47,213 nucleotides of DNA from Anaerolineales bacterium. GTDB taxonomy: Bacteria > Chloroflexota > Anaerolineae > Anaerolineales > Villigracilaceae. The DNA lies in assembly GCA_030018695.1 (NCBI GenBank), contig JASEHI010000012.1, positions 1 through 47,213 on the forward strand, read 5' to 3'. Positions 8,087 to 16,874 of the stretch are shown piece after piece. The notes beneath the pieces are model-generated. The model was not told where the DNA came from. It worked only from the letters and a program-made list of their open reading frames with translations, and did no database searches. Position numbers and translations under genes: made by a program. Each line of letters begins with the position of its first letter. The stretch's first letter is position 1.

Positions 8087-8446
8087 ATGAGCGATGTTGT
8101 TTTGCGTGAGCCGCTTGCGTCCAATGTGCGGGCTGAGGCACAGGCTCAGGGGATCGATGTCGAGGAGTTGATAAACACTGCCCTCCGCCATTACCGTTTT
8201 CGAGCGCAGCAAGAAAAAATCAACGACGAAGCAGCTTGGTGGCGTTCAGCCATGCCTGAGATGCGGGGGCGTTATCTTGGGGAATTTGTCGCCATTCACA
8301 ATCATGAAATCGTAGACCACGACCGCGATGAAGAGGCGCTCAAGCAATGGGTCAGGGTAAAGTATGGCAAAACTGCTATTTTGATAACCCCTGCCGCAGG
8401 TCGGCGCGAGTTATTTATCGTCAGCACTCGCCTTGTGTCCGCATGA
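8087..8446 (+). CDS. DUF5678-type protein with N-terminal antitoxin-like helical region
   Basis: 119 residues. The first 45 (LREPLASNVRAEAQAQGIDV, ELINTALRHYRFRAQQ) look like the ribbon-helix-helix-adjacent helices of small antitoxin-like proteins. The rest (YLGEFVAIHNHEIVDHDRDE ... ALKQWVRVKYGKTAILITP) matches the DUF5678 pattern of a short mixed alpha/beta domain. GGAG sits 8 bp before the ATG. Its stop overlaps the start of a retropepsin-like fragment (ATGA), a pairing I recall from other environmental genomes. Function unknown; the name rests on pattern recognition only. Divergent from the methyltransferase. Confidence 0.65.
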   Translation: MSDVVLREPLASNVRAEAQAQGIDVEELINTALRHYRFRAQQEKINDEAAWWRSAMPEMRGRYLGEFVAIHNHEIVDHDRDEEALKQWVRVKYGKTAILITPAAGRRELFIVSTRLVSA

Positions 8447-8637
8447 ACATTCCTTACGACAACACTCACACGCCGTCCATGCCTGTGCTTCGAGTACATC
8501 TTTCGGCGCCGGGCGAAGCACATCGCATTGGCCCCTTTTCGGCAATCGTTGACACCTTGAATAAACTAATTCTGTTGCTGGACGGCCCACACAGCGTAAC
8601 GGGACTTTTGGAGCAATGGCCAAGGCAAAGACGATAA
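8443..8637 (+). pseudogene. Truncated retropepsin-like aspartyl protease fragment
   Basis: From an ATG overlapping the DUF5678 stop, the protein begins MNIPYDNTHTPSMPVLRVHL and continues to FSAIVDT, the start of a retroviral-type aspartic protease whose active site should continue as DTGA. Directly after IVDT the sequence changes to an unrelated tail (LNKLILLLDGPH...) and stops after 64 residues, against roughly 120-130 expected. The gene therefore looks 3'-truncated, probably by a deletion joining it to the elp3 upstream region. Catalytically dead if made. Confidence 0.6.
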
Positions 8638-10370
8638 ACCATCAGAAACATACTTGGCTCTCCGCCCGCCAAAATACCCTTGAGCAGCTCGCCTTGGCCC
8701 GTAAAGTGCTGGAGGAAGTGCGCGCCGGCAGTGAGGTACTGGCGGCGGTGCGCCGGCATCCGGTGAAGGGGGGGCATATCAACAAGTCCACGCTGGTGGC
8801 GGCTTACAATCAACTGGTCGAGAGCGGCGCCTGGCAAGCCGATCCGCGTCTCTTGGCGCGCATCCGCATGAAGCCGGTGCGCACGCTTTCGGGCGTGACC
8901 ACCGTCAGCGTGCTGACCAAACCCTATCCCTGCCCCGGCCGGTGCATTTTTTGTCCTGACGAAGCGCGGATGCCCAAGAGTTATCTTTCGGACGAACCGG
9001 GGGCGATGCGCGCCGTGGAACACGATTTCGACCCGTATGCGCAGGTGAAATCACGGCTGCAGACGCTGGAGGCGGTTGGTCACCCGACCGATAAGATCGA
9101 GCTGCTCATCCTGGGCGGAACGTGGAGTTCCTACCCGCGGGATTATCAGGAATGGTTTGTCAGGAATTGCTTCGATGCTATGAACGAAATTAACCACGAA
9201 GGGCACAAAGAGCACAAAGAAAAACATAAAAGGGTCTCTGCGAACTCTCCCGGAAGGACACCGGGACAGTGTGCGCGCTCTGCGGTTGACTTGATTGAGG
9301 CTCAAGCGCTTAATGAATGTGCCGCGCACCGCAACGTCGGCCTGGCCGTCGAGACCCGGCCGGACGCGATCACTCCCGATGAGCTGGCCTGGTTCCGTCA
9401 TCTGGGCGTGACCAAGGTGCAGATGGGCGCGCAGAGCCTGGATGACCACATCCTGGCAGTCAACCGGCGCGGGCACAGCGCGGCTGAGACGCGGCGCGCC
9501 GTGGCGCTGCTGCGCGCCGGCGGCTTCAAGATCGTCCTGCATTGGATGCCCAACCTGCTCGGCGCCACGCTCGATTCGGATCGCGCCGACTTCCCCCGCC
9601 TATGGGAGGGTCTCTGCCCGGATGAGATCAAGATCTATCCCTGCCAGTTGCTGGAGAACGCACCGCTCTATGAATACTGGCAACGCGGCGAATACCAGCC
9701 ATACACGCAGGAAGAGCTGACCGCCCTGATCGCGGATCTCAAGCCGACCATCCCGCGCTACTGCCGCGTCAATCGCGTGATACGCGATATTCCATCCACA
9801 CATGTCGTCGCCGGAAACAAGCGAACCAGCCTGCGCCAGGATGTTCACGCCGAAATGCGGCAGCGCGGGACGCGTTGTAACTGCATCCGCTGCCGTGAGG
9901 TGCGCGCGCAGGGGGTAGAGGCCGACTCGCTGAAGCTGGAGGATCTTATTTACACGCCGGATGGCGCCGACCGAGTAGGCGCTGCCCTGAGCTTGTCGAA
10001 GGGTGCTGTGCGCAGCACCTACTCGGCGCAGGAGCATTTCCTTTCATTTGTAACGCCAGATGACAAAGTCGCCGGTTTCTTGCGCCTGTCTTTGCCGAAC
10101 CCAGATTCGCCATCCACAGGCATGAGCGACCTGAAAGACGCGGCCATCATCCGCGAAATACACATCTACGGCCAATCGCTGCTGGTGGGGGAAGAAGGCA
10201 ACGGCGCAGCCCAGCACGCCGGTCTTGGCACGCGGCTGCTCACAGAGGCCGAGGAGATTGCTCGAGGGCGCGGCTTCCGTCGCATGGCGGTCATCTCGGC
10301 GGTGGGGACGCGGGGGTATTATCTGGAACGTGGCTTTGAACGCGGGGAACTGTACCTGGTGAAAGGGTAA
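8616..10370 (+). CDS. elp3: Elp3-family tRNA uridine-34 radical SAM acetyltransferase
   Basis: 584 residues. The radical SAM domain has PYPCPGRCIFCPDE with Cys106, Cys110 and Cys113. A small Cys motif CNCIRC follows near residue 428, and the C-terminal GNAT domain has HAGLGTRLLTEAEEIARG and YYLERGFERGELYLVKG. Elp3 uses SAM radical chemistry and acetyl-CoA to build carboxymethyl-type groups on wobble uridine of tRNA; single-subunit forms occur in archaea and some bacteria, including Dehalococcoides. Odd: two in-frame insertions of repeat DNA, about 9190-9285 (NHEGHKEHKEKHKRVSANSP...) and 9970-10027 (GAALSLSKGAVRSTYS), lengthen it beyond the usual ~550. Start ATG at 8616 has GGAG upstream and overlaps the protease fragment. 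The stop lies inside a 28-bp tandem repeat. Confidence 0.93.
   Translation: MAKAKTINHQKHTWLSARQNTLEQLALARKVLEEVRAGSEVLAAVRRHPVKGGHINKSTLVAAYNQLVESGAWQADPRLLARIRMKPVRTLSGVTTVSVLTKPYPCPGRCIFCPDEARMPKSYLSDEPGAMRAVEHDFDPYAQVKSRLQTLEAVGHPTDKIELLILGGTWSSYPRDYQEWFVRNCFDAMNEINHEGHKEHKEKHKRVSANSPGRTPGQCARSAVDLIEAQALNECAAHRNVGLAVETRPDAITPDELAWFRHLGVTKVQMGAQSLDDHILAVNRRGHSAAETRRAVALLRAGGFKIVLHWMPNLLGATLDSDRADFPRLWEGLCPDEIKIYPCQLLENAPLYEYWQRGEYQPYTQEELTALIADLKPTIPRYCRVNRVIRDIPSTHVVAGNKRTSLRQDVHAEMRQRGTRCNCIRCREVRAQGVEADSLKLEDLIYTPDGADRVGAALSLSKGAVRSTYSAQEHFLSFVTPDDKVAGFLRLSLPNPDSPSTGMSDLKDAAIIREIHIYGQSLLVGEEGNGAAQHAGLGTRLLTEAEEIARGRGFRRMAVISAVGTRGYYLERGFERGELYLVKG
9190..9285. repeat. Nested in-frame repeat insertion 1 in elp3
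   Basis: An ACCACGAAGGGCACAAAG-type repeat is followed by a TCTCTGCG...CTCTGCGGTT type. The second is interrupted by a 27-nt palindromic unit (9247-9273) identical to 36013-36039 (opposite strand) in the histidine kinase gene. All of it is read through by elp3. Confidence 0.7.
9970..10027. repeat. Composite palindromic repeat insertion 2 in elp3
   Basis: Outer arms ACCGAGTAGG (9970-9979) and CCTACTCGG (10018-10026) enclose CCCTGAGCTTGTCGAAGGG (9985-10003). It is 58 bp long and translated in frame between TPDGA and QEHF. Confidence 0.75.
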
Positions 10371-10446
10371 GGCGAAATTAATTTCGCCCTAAGGGTAAGG
10401 CGAAATCAATTTCACCCTAAGGGTAAGGCGAAATTAATTTCGCCCT
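10363..10446. repeat. Three tandem 28-bp palindromic repeats
   Basis: Three units (10363-10390, 10391-10418, 10419-10446), each starting AAGGGTAAGGCGAAAT and folding through GGCGAAATTAATTTCGCC. They separate the convergent elp3 and 10452 genes and supply the elp3 stop codon. No T-run, so termination is only a possibility. Confidence 0.85.
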
Positions 10447-10451
10447 ACGTC

Positions 10452-11108
10452 TTATTTCGGCTCATTTTCCCACTCGACGATGGCAGCCCGGATGGCGGCA
10501 ACGACATCCGGGTCAGGGACGGTGTCAATCCCCTCATACCGGGTTGTCCCGATATACACCAGTACGCCTCCGCCGGACGTTTCGCCCAGGCGGACGTGTT
10601 TGGCGGCCAGCGGTGTCCCGGGCAGACGGGCCTGCAGAACGTCGTTGATCTGCGCCACGATGCTTTTCGCCACGGCTGGGAGGACTGGTTCGGCGGTTTT
10701 GACTGCGGCGGCAGGCGCGGGTCCGGACGCGGGCGCGGCCGGGGCAGCCGGTCCGCCCTCCAGCCAGGGGCGCATGGCTGCCAGCCGCGCGATCAGACGG
10801 CGGCGCTGGTCGGATGTCAGGTTGCGCCGGTCAATCGGCTGGTCATCCAACTCCAGGTGAACTTCCTGCCCCGTTCCCGCCCAAAGGCGCAGCAGATTAT
10901 TTCCGGCCGTTGCCTCAATCGCCGGCTCCTTTGCCTGCGCCTCGGCGGAATGCGCCATAGCCCGGGCCGCCTCGATTTGGATTCGAGCCTGGGTTTCAGC
11001 CGCCTTGATCTTCTTCGAGCTGCGTAAATTGGCATCCAGGAAGCCGATGACCCAGCCGAGGAGCAACACGCCGAGCAGGATAAGAATGGTAGCCAGATTG
11101 AATTCCAT
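10452..11108 (-). CDS. Membrane-anchored protein of unknown function
   Basis: 218 residues: one N-terminal membrane helix (about 5-24, ATILILLGVLLLGWVIGFL), an Ala/Glu/Arg-rich probable coiled coil (30-65), a small globular segment (70-115), an Ala/Pro linker (117-140) and a C-terminal domain of about 70 residues with ETSGGGVLVYIGTTRYEGID and VAAIRAAIVEWE. I do not recognise the family. The C-terminal part talks of a single conserved-looking beta hairpin. A palindromic repeat (CCTACTCGGT, 11118-11127) sits directly before the ATG, and no ribosome site is visible. It lies 24 bp after mutM on the same strand. Confidence 0.7.
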   Translation of the reverse strand: MEFNLATILILLGVLLLGWVIGFLDANLRSSKKIKAAETQARIQIEAARAMAHSAEAQAKEPAIEATAGNNLLRLWAGTGQEVHLELDDQPIDRRNLTSDQRRRLIARLAAMRPWLEGGPAAPAAPASGPAPAAAVKTAEPVLPAVAKSIVAQINDVLQARLPGTPLAAKHVRLGETSGGGVLVYIGTTRYEGIDTVPDPDVVAAIRAAIVEWENEPK

Positions 11109-11132
11109 GCGCAGCGCCTACTCGGTAAACTG

Positions 11133-11939
11133 TCATTCCTTGAACGGCTGGCAGGCGGGACAAAAGTGCGCGCCGCGCTGGCCAATCACCAATCGCTCGA
11201 TCTTCGTCGCGCAGACCGGGCAAGGCTGCCCAGCGCGCCCGTAGACGCGCAATTGATTTTGGAACTCGCCGCCGCGATAGACCCAGTCAATGCTGGTGCC
11301 ATTGCTGCGGATACCCTCCTCGAGCACCTCCCGCACCGCTCGCCACAGAGCCTCAACCTGTTCTGCTGTGACCGAATCCGATTGCGCCAGTGGATGCAAG
11401 CGTGCCATGTGCAGCGCCTCGTCGGTGTAGATGTTGCCCAGGCCGGCGATGAAGGTCTGGTCGAGCAGCAGCGGCTTGAGCTGGCGGCGGCGAATGTGCA
11501 GGCGTTCGTAGAAGATTTGCGGCGTGAAGGATGGGTCGAGCGGCTCCGGGCCGAGGTCGCCCAGCACCTCTTCCGGGTCCGCAGTCAGCCAGAGGCGCCC
11601 GAATTTGCGCGGGTCAGAAAAGACAAGAGTCGTATCGTCTGATAGTCTCAAGTGCAAGCGGTCGTGCTTTGCAGGTATATAAGCGCCCTCTTTGACCAGC
11701 AGATCGCCGCTCATGCGCAGGTGGATGAGAAGGCTGAAGGATGAAAGATGAAGGATGAAGTATTTTGCGCGGCGGGAGACTTCCTCGATCTTTTGGCCTT
11801 TGACGCGGCGGGCAAAGGCAAGCGGGGTTGGCGCGGCCAGGGAGCGCGGCCAGCGCAGGTCGGCAGAAAGGATGCTCTTGCCGACCAGCGCTGGGCGCAA
11901 CGCGCGGACGATGGTCTCGACTTCGGGCAGTTCGGGCAC
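11133..11939 (-). CDS. mutM: Formamidopyrimidine-DNA glycosylase
   Basis: 268 residues, full length. The mature N-terminus PELPEVETIVRALRP carries the catalytic Pro and Glu. The helix-two-turn-helix region contains LLLDQTFIAGLGNIYTDEAL, and the C-terminal zinc finger has Cys240, Cys243, Cys260 and Cys263 (CPVC...FCPAC). It removes oxidised purines such as 8-oxoguanine and nicks at the abasic site. Odd: residues FILHLSSFSLL at the strand before IHLRMSG are encoded by a GATGAAAGATGAAGGATGAA tandem repeat (11739-11761), replacing the usual loop. It follows the GNAT gene by 9 bp on the minus strand. Confidence 0.96.
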   Translation of the reverse strand: MPELPEVETIVRALRPALVGKSILSADLRWPRSLAAPTPLAFARRVKGQKIEEVSRRAKYFILHLSSFSLLIHLRMSGDLLVKEGAYIPAKHDRLHLRLSDDTTLVFSDPRKFGRLWLTADPEEVLGDLGPEPLDPSFTPQIFYERLHIRRRQLKPLLLDQTFIAGLGNIYTDEALHMARLHPLAQSDSVTAEQVEALWRAVREVLEEGIRSNGTSIDWVYRGGEFQNQLRVYGRAGQPCPVCATKIERLVIGQRGAHFCPACQPFKE

Positions 11940-11948
11940 GGGTAGTGG

Positions 11949-12494
11949 TTAGCTTTCAGCTATTAGCGATTGAAGGTCGTTCCAGCTATATGCAACTTCG
12001 GTGAGCTGCTGGCCGCCGATTTCAATCGGCTTTTCACGCAGGTATTTACCGCCGATAGATTCGTAGAATTTACGTGAGGGGGTATTATCTGTTAGTACCC
12101 AGATAAGCAGGGTTGAAATACCACGCTCCAAGAGTTCTTTTGCTGAAGCTTGCATGAGCCTCCTACCAATGCCGCGCCCCTGGACATGTTGCAATAGGTA
12201 AATGGCATAAACCTCGCCCTTGTAAACTGGATCGTCCTCACGTTCCAGACCGCCACTGGCAAAACCGACAACTTCACCATCGACGGTCTCGGCCAGGTAA
12301 ATGAAGTTTGGATTATCTGGTTTGGAAAGTATATCGAACCAGTTCCTCTCGCTGCGTTCGTAAGATAGACCATTCAAGGTCGTATCTGCAATGATGCCTT
12401 TATAGGTCGAGCGCCAGGAGTCAATATGTACTTTGGCGATGCCGCGGGCATCTTCAGGTTTTGCTTTCTGGATAGTGATCTCTTTCTCGAGCAT
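11949..12494 (-). CDS. GNAT-family N-acetyltransferase
   Basis: 181 residues with the GNAT fold: N-terminal ITIQKAKPEDARGIAKVHID, the beta-4 strand GEVYAIYLL, the acetyl-CoA loop QGRGIGRRLM, and the C-terminal NTPSRKFYESIGGKYLRE. The substrate is unknown; it resembles small-molecule or peptide N-terminal acetyltransferases. The region is visibly less GC-rich than mutM and prs, which may signal later acquisition. The ATG overlaps nothing; the upstream gap 12495-12575 is featureless. Confidence 0.9.
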   Translation of the reverse strand: MLEKEITIQKAKPEDARGIAKVHIDSWRSTYKGIIADTTLNGLSYERSERNWFDILSKPDNPNFIYLAETVDGEVVGFASGGLEREDDPVYKGEVYAIYLLQHVQGRGIGRRLMQASAKELLERGISTLLIWVLTDNTPSRKFYESIGGKYLREKPIEIGGQQLTEVAYSWNDLQSLIAES

Positions 12495-12575
12495 CGCTTA
12501 AATGCAGTTGGTTAGAAGATTCCAAAATCAACCGAACCTTCCAACCTTCCTAATGACATTGGCTTCCTAATCCGA

Positions 12576-13042
12576 TTAGCTCAACTGCTCAGATAAATAG
12601 ACCTGGGTACCCATCTGCTTGATCTGGTCGAGTTGGGCTTCGATCCAGTCAATGTGGTCTTCCTCGTCTTTGAGAATAGACTCGAGCAGCTCGCGCGTCC
12701 CGTTGTCGCCGAGTTCGACGGCCAGGCGGACGGCGTCGTTGTAGGCTTTGATCGCGCCTTCCTCGGCCGCCCAGTCGTTTTGTGCTGCGTCTCGACATCC
12801 GCGCCGATGTGGATCTTGTTGAGATTGCTGACGATGGGACTGCCCTCCAGGAACAGGATGCGCCCGATCAGTTTCTCGGCGTGCTTCATCTCGTCAATGG
12901 CGCGTTTTTCGAAAATCGCATGGAGCTTATCATAGCCCCAATTGGCGCACATCTCCGATTGCACGATATACTGGTTGATCGCCGTCAGTTCGTCGGCGAG
13001 AAGCAGGTTCAGTCTTTCGATGATTTTGTCGTTGCCTTTCAT
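12576..13042 (-). pseudogene. bfr: Bacterioferritin, interrupted by a 1-nt frameshift
   Basis: The first 86 residues match bacterioferritin exactly at the ligand positions: Glu18, Glu51, Met52 (haem) and His54 (DEMKHAEKLIGRILFLEG). After VETQ the frame is lost in an AAAA run (12778-12781). In the next frame the protein continues NDWAAEEGAIKAYNDAV ... DNGTRELLESILKDEEDHID, ending QVYLSEQLS with a stop at 12576. One missing base accounts for it, so a full ~157-residue Bfr existed recently. It is either a genuine mutation or a homopolymer sequencing/assembly error. The intact product would oxidise and store iron in a 24-mer shell. The ATG is preceded by AAGGAGG. Confidence 0.85.
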
Positions 13043-13059
13043 GGGTTCCTCCTTGTAAG

Positions 13060-13097
13060 AACGTTTGAACGTTCAAACGTTTTAACGTTCGAACGTT
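13060..13097. repeat. Tandem AACGTTyGAACGTT palindromes
   Basis: A perfect 22-bp palindrome (13060-13081, core TTTGAACGTTCAAA) is followed by a 14-bp palindrome (13084-13097, AACGTTCGAACGTT). They lie between bfr and prs and touch the prs stop. A degenerate relative occurs at about 30270-30290. Confidence 0.7.
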
Positions 13098-14085
13098 ACT
13101 CATTGAACATCTCACCCACGCTGCGTCCCTCATGGGCGCGGCGGATGACCTCGCCCAGCAGCGGCGCGACCGAAAGGACTGTCAGCCGCTCGCCCAACAG
13201 GGCGCTCTTTTCGGGCGGGATTGGCACGGTGTCGGTGGTAATGTATCCGGTCACTGGCAGGGCAGCCAATCGTTCGGCGGCGTTTGCCGAGAAGACCGGA
13301 TGAACAAAAACTACGTACACGTGCCTTGCACCACTATCCTTGACCAGATGGACGGCTTGCACCACAGAACCGCCGGTATCAATCTCGTCGTCCACCAGGA
13401 TGACATCGCGCTCCTTCACGTTGCCGATGATCGTCAGCGCCTCGGCCCTGGCATCGTTGGCCAGGCGGCGCTTTTCGATGAAAGCAATCGGAGCATTAAT
13501 ATCGGCGGCGAAGTTGCGGCCTTTCTTGGCAAAACCCAGGTCCACGGTCACCACTACCGGATCTTTCAAGCCGGGGCGGATGGTCTGGTTGACATGATCG
13601 GTAATGAGGTGGGAGGCGGTCAGTACGTCGCCGGGGATGGAGAAAAAGCCCTGCACCTGGCCGGCGTGTGGGTCGAGGATCACGTAGCGGTCCGCGCCGG
13701 CGACCTCGATTATGTCTGTCACCAGGCGGGAGGTGATCGGGATGCGCGGCTGATCTTTTTTGTCCGAACGTCCATAACACAGATATGGGATGACCGCGGT
13801 GATGCGCGCCGCCGAGTCCAGGCGCAAGGTCTGGAGCAGGATCAGGAGTTCCATCAAGTTGCGCTGGACAGGCGCGGAGGTGGTTTGGATGACGTACACA
13901 TCCTGTCCGCGCACGCTGCTGTGCAGTTTGACGAATAAGTTGTCGTTGGGGAAAAGGTCTATGTCCCGCCCGCACAGCTCCTCGCCGAGATATTCGGCAA
14001 TCTTCTGAGCCAGTTCCGGGGAGGCTGTTCCGGCATATAATTTAATGTCACCGTAAACTCTCATTTCATGCGCATGTGAGGGCAT
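13096..14085 (-). CDS. prs: Ribose-phosphate pyrophosphokinase (PRPP synthetase)
   Basis: 329 residues. It begins with the Prs pattern IKLYAGTASPELAQKIAEYL. The FPNDNLFVKL segment matches the FSDGE-type effector region. Then PYLCYGRSDKKDQPRIPITS (ATP/Mg loop), LDPHAGQVQGFF, the catalytic flexible loop FIEKRR and the PRPP-binding loop VDDEIDTGG. The product makes PRPP from ribose 5-phosphate and ATP for nucleotide, His and Trp synthesis. Start ATG at 14085 has CGGAG 5 bp upstream; an in-frame extension to 14307 would be antisense-like low-complexity inside the GNAT gene and is rejected. The pattern differs from canonical Prs in several loops, so it belongs to a divergent class. Confidence 0.92.
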   Translation of the reverse strand: MPSHAHEMRVYGDIKLYAGTASPELAQKIAEYLGEELCGRDIDLFPNDNLFVKLHSSVRGQDVYVIQTTSAPVQRNLMELLILLQTLRLDSAARITAVIPYLCYGRSDKKDQPRIPITSRLVTDIIEVAGADRYVILDPHAGQVQGFFSIPGDVLTASHLITDHVNQTIRPGLKDPVVVTVDLGFAKKGRNFAADINAPIAFIEKRRLANDARAEALTIIGNVKERDVILVDDEIDTGGSVVQAVHLVKDSGARHVYVVFVHPVFSANAAERLAALPVTGYITTDTVPIPPEKSALLGERLTVLSVAPLLGEVIRRAHEGRSVGEMFNE

Positions 14086-14087
14086 AG

Positions 14088-14632
14088 CTACTCCGTTCTT
14101 CGCTGGGCGTCCCATTCGGAACGCAGGACGCTCATAAAAAGTACATCTTGATACTCGCCGTTTTTGTAGACGGCCTGCCTCATTCGCCCTTCGTGGACAA
14201 AGCCGGCCTTCTCGTAGGTGCTTATGGCGCGCCTGTTCGGGGCGTGGACGCGCAGGAAAACGCGGTTCAGGTTGAGGGTCGCGAAGCCGTGCCGCAGCAG
14301 CAGACACATGGCCTCGCTGCCGTAACCCTGGTTCCAGCGGGTCTTGTCGCCGATGGCAATACCCACTTCACCCGCGCGGTTCGGCCATTCGATATTATGA
14401 AACCCGCAACTGCCGATCAGCGCCCAGCCGTCTTCGGCGCGGATTTCGATCCCCAGGACGCGTTCTTCGGCTGGCCGTTCGATCATCTTTTCGAACCACT
14501 TTGTCTCCTCGGCCAGCGAGAAGGGCAAATACAGCGCCAGTCCCGCGATGACTTCGGGGTCGTTCAGCCACTCCACGAAGCGCGGTAAATCCTCCCGTTC
14601 GATGCTGCGCAAGCGGATGCGTTCGCCGTAGA

Positions 14633-14636
<4 letters not shown>
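14088..14636 (-). CDS. RimJ/RimL-like GNAT acetyltransferase
   Basis: 182 residues of the RimJ/RimL branch: N-terminal GERIRLRSIEREDLPRFVEW, the loop WALIGSCGFHNIEWPNRAGE, the acetyl-CoA site QGYGSEAMCLLLRHGF, and the hallmark NRRAISTYEKAGFVHEGRMR followed by YKNGEYQDVLFMSVL. Family members acetylate protein N-termini or small amines; the target is unknown. It overlaps meaB by 4 bp upstream and prs starts 2 bp after its stop, so it is transcribed in one unit with both. Confidence 0.92.
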
Positions 14637-15634
<998 letters not shown>

Positions 15635-15660
15635 CCGTCATTCCTTACGGATTACAGGAA

Positions 15661-15706
15661 CGTAAAACGTGAAACGTGAAACGTGAAAACGAGAAACGTG
15701 AAAACG
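15661..15706. repeat. Tandem AAACGTGA-type repeats
   Basis: Five or more 8-10 bp units of the type AAACGTGAAACGTGA lie between meaB and the B12-binding subunit gene. A related array (GAAACGTGATGCGT units) is at 43920-44012. Confidence 0.7.
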
Positions 15707-15709
15707 TAA

Positions 15710-16162
15710 TCACTTCTCAGCCAGCACGGCCTTGCGAACATCCCGCACGATATCATCGGTGGAGGTGCCGGGACCGTAAATGCCGGCGACGCCCATCTTT
15801 TTCAAGATCGGTACATCTTCATCGGGGATGATGCCGCCCAGGAAGATTTTGACGCCCTCCTGACCATTGGCCCTGAGCAACTCGATCACGCGCGGGAGGA
15901 GCGCCATGTGGGCGCCGGAAAGTATCGAAATCCCGACCGCATCCACGTCTTCTTGAAGCGCGGCTTCGGCGATCATCTCCGGGGTCTGGCGCAAGCCGGT
16001 GTAAATGACTTCCATGCCGGCATCCCGCAGGGCGCGGGCGACTACCTTGGCGCCGCGGTCGTGACCATCCAAACCTGGTTTGGCAACTAAAACGCGGATC
16101 CTTCGACCCTTCGACGGGCTCAGGGCATCGCCTTGCTCAGGACTAGTTTTTCGTTCAGTCAT
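15710..16162 (-). CDS. Methylmalonyl-CoA mutase, B12-binding (small) subunit
   Basis: 150 residues, a stand-alone cobalamin-binding Rossmann domain: [20 protein letters not shown] with His34 of the DxHxxG lower-ligand motif, then [31 protein letters not shown] and the GG motif [12 protein letters not shown]. It binds the dimethylbenzimidazole tail of adenosylcobalamin and pairs with a separate catalytic subunit in split mutases. Odd: residues 10-20 ([11 protein letters not shown]) are encoded by a CCTTCGACGGGCTCAGGGC-type repeat (about 16096-16130). AAGGAAA precedes the ATG. Co-directional with meaB. Confidence 0.94.
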   Translation of the reverse strand: MTERKTSPEQGDALSPSKGRRIRVLVAKPGLDGHDRGAKVVARALRDAGMEVIYTGLRQTPEMIAEAALQEDVDAVGISILSGAHMALLPRVIELLRANGQEGVKIFLGGIIPDEDVPILKKMGVAGIYGPGTSTDDIVRDVRKAVLAEK

Positions 16163-16248
16163 GGTTTCCTTATAATGGAAGAATCTTCAACAAGAATTAT
16201 ACTATATGGGTTGCTTGACCTATTACGTCTGAGGATATAAAATCTAAT

Positions 16249-16358
16249 GGGTGTGTTTCAAATGAGTTGAAGTAAGAACGTCCCGAAGGTTTTGATGAGA
16301 AAATTTGATCGTTTTTTGCCAACCTTCGGGACGGTTTCAACTGAAATGAAACACACCC
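16249..16358. mobile_element. MITE-like element, family 2 (110 bp, 9-bp target duplication)
   Basis: The termini are GGGTGTGTTTCA and its complement (16249-16260, 16347-16358). A central hairpin pairs 16279-16291 with 16321-16333. It is flanked by direct repeats AAATCTAAT (16240-16248 and 16359-16367). It matches the partial copy at 1-93 in inverted orientation, with a C:G to A:T compensatory change in the stem. It lies in the 16163-16604 intergenic region, which otherwise holds only a probable promoter. Confidence 0.88.
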
Positions 16359-16413
16359 AAATCTAATCATGCTCATCTGTTCCAGGCGCACTGGAATTAA
16401 CTGTAATGTAAAC

Positions 16414-16440
16414 TTGATTACGGTGAGGATGTGCTATACT
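16414..16440 (+). promoter_or_regulatory. Possible promoter of the membrane operon
   Basis: TTGATT (16414-16419), 15 bp, TATACT (16435-16440), about 165 bp before the first gene. The spacing is short. The long leader 16441-16604 has no recognised riboswitch. No better promoter was seen. Confidence 0.4.
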
Positions 16441-16604
16441 GATACTGCCCGCCGGAAATTTACCCGGTTTTCGTTTGGCAATTTTACAGGGTACTGCGTT
16501 GATTGCCAAACCAAAATTGTGTTTTTGCTAGTGAAAAACGCATTTCCCAGTTCGGTGATTTATGCAAGAAGCAGTAGCAATACACTGTAACGTATAGGCG
16601 ACCT

Positions 16605-16874
16605 ATGCAGAGGGAAAACTCTCCTGACTTGCGTGCTTCCTGGCCCGTTTGGGCTGATTTCCTGCGCCGCCGGGGATTAGAGAACCTGGTTGCCTGGGCG
16701 TTGGAGGCTGCCGGGCCGCTGACCCTGTTCGGCGCGCAGGCGCTCTACTTCGGAGGGCCGCTCATGCGTCCGGCCTTTTCGAACGCCCAGCTAGATGCAT
16801 TGGCGCATCTACTCGAAGATGGCGAAGAGACGCAAGCGTTCGCCGCTTTTCTACGAGAGGAAGGCATCGCGTGA
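16605..16874 (+). CDS. Small protein of unknown function, first gene of membrane operon
   Basis: 89 residues, soluble, Ala/Leu-rich, mostly helical by composition. RRRGLENLVAWALEAAGPLT and LFGAQALYFGGPLM in the first half, and DALAHLLEDGEETQAFAAFL in the second. I do not recognise it. It overlaps the next gene by 4 bp (GTGA), so it is translationally coupled to the DUF6754 protein and probably works with it. No good ribosome site is visible before the ATG at 16605. Confidence 0.65.
   Translation: MQRENSPDLRASWPVWADFLRRRGLENLVAWALEAAGPLTLFGAQALYFGGPLMRPAFSNAQLDALAHLLEDGEETQAFAAFLREEGIA

Noticed and set aside
8024-8212. 63-residue N-terminal extension of the methyltransferase
   Set aside because: It is antisense to the DUF5678 gene, and the leaderless promoter fixes the start at 8023.
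13096-14307. Prs reading frame extended to 403 residues
   Set aside because: The extension is antisense-like Arg/Pro-rich sequence inside the GNAT gene; ATG 14085 has a ribosome site.
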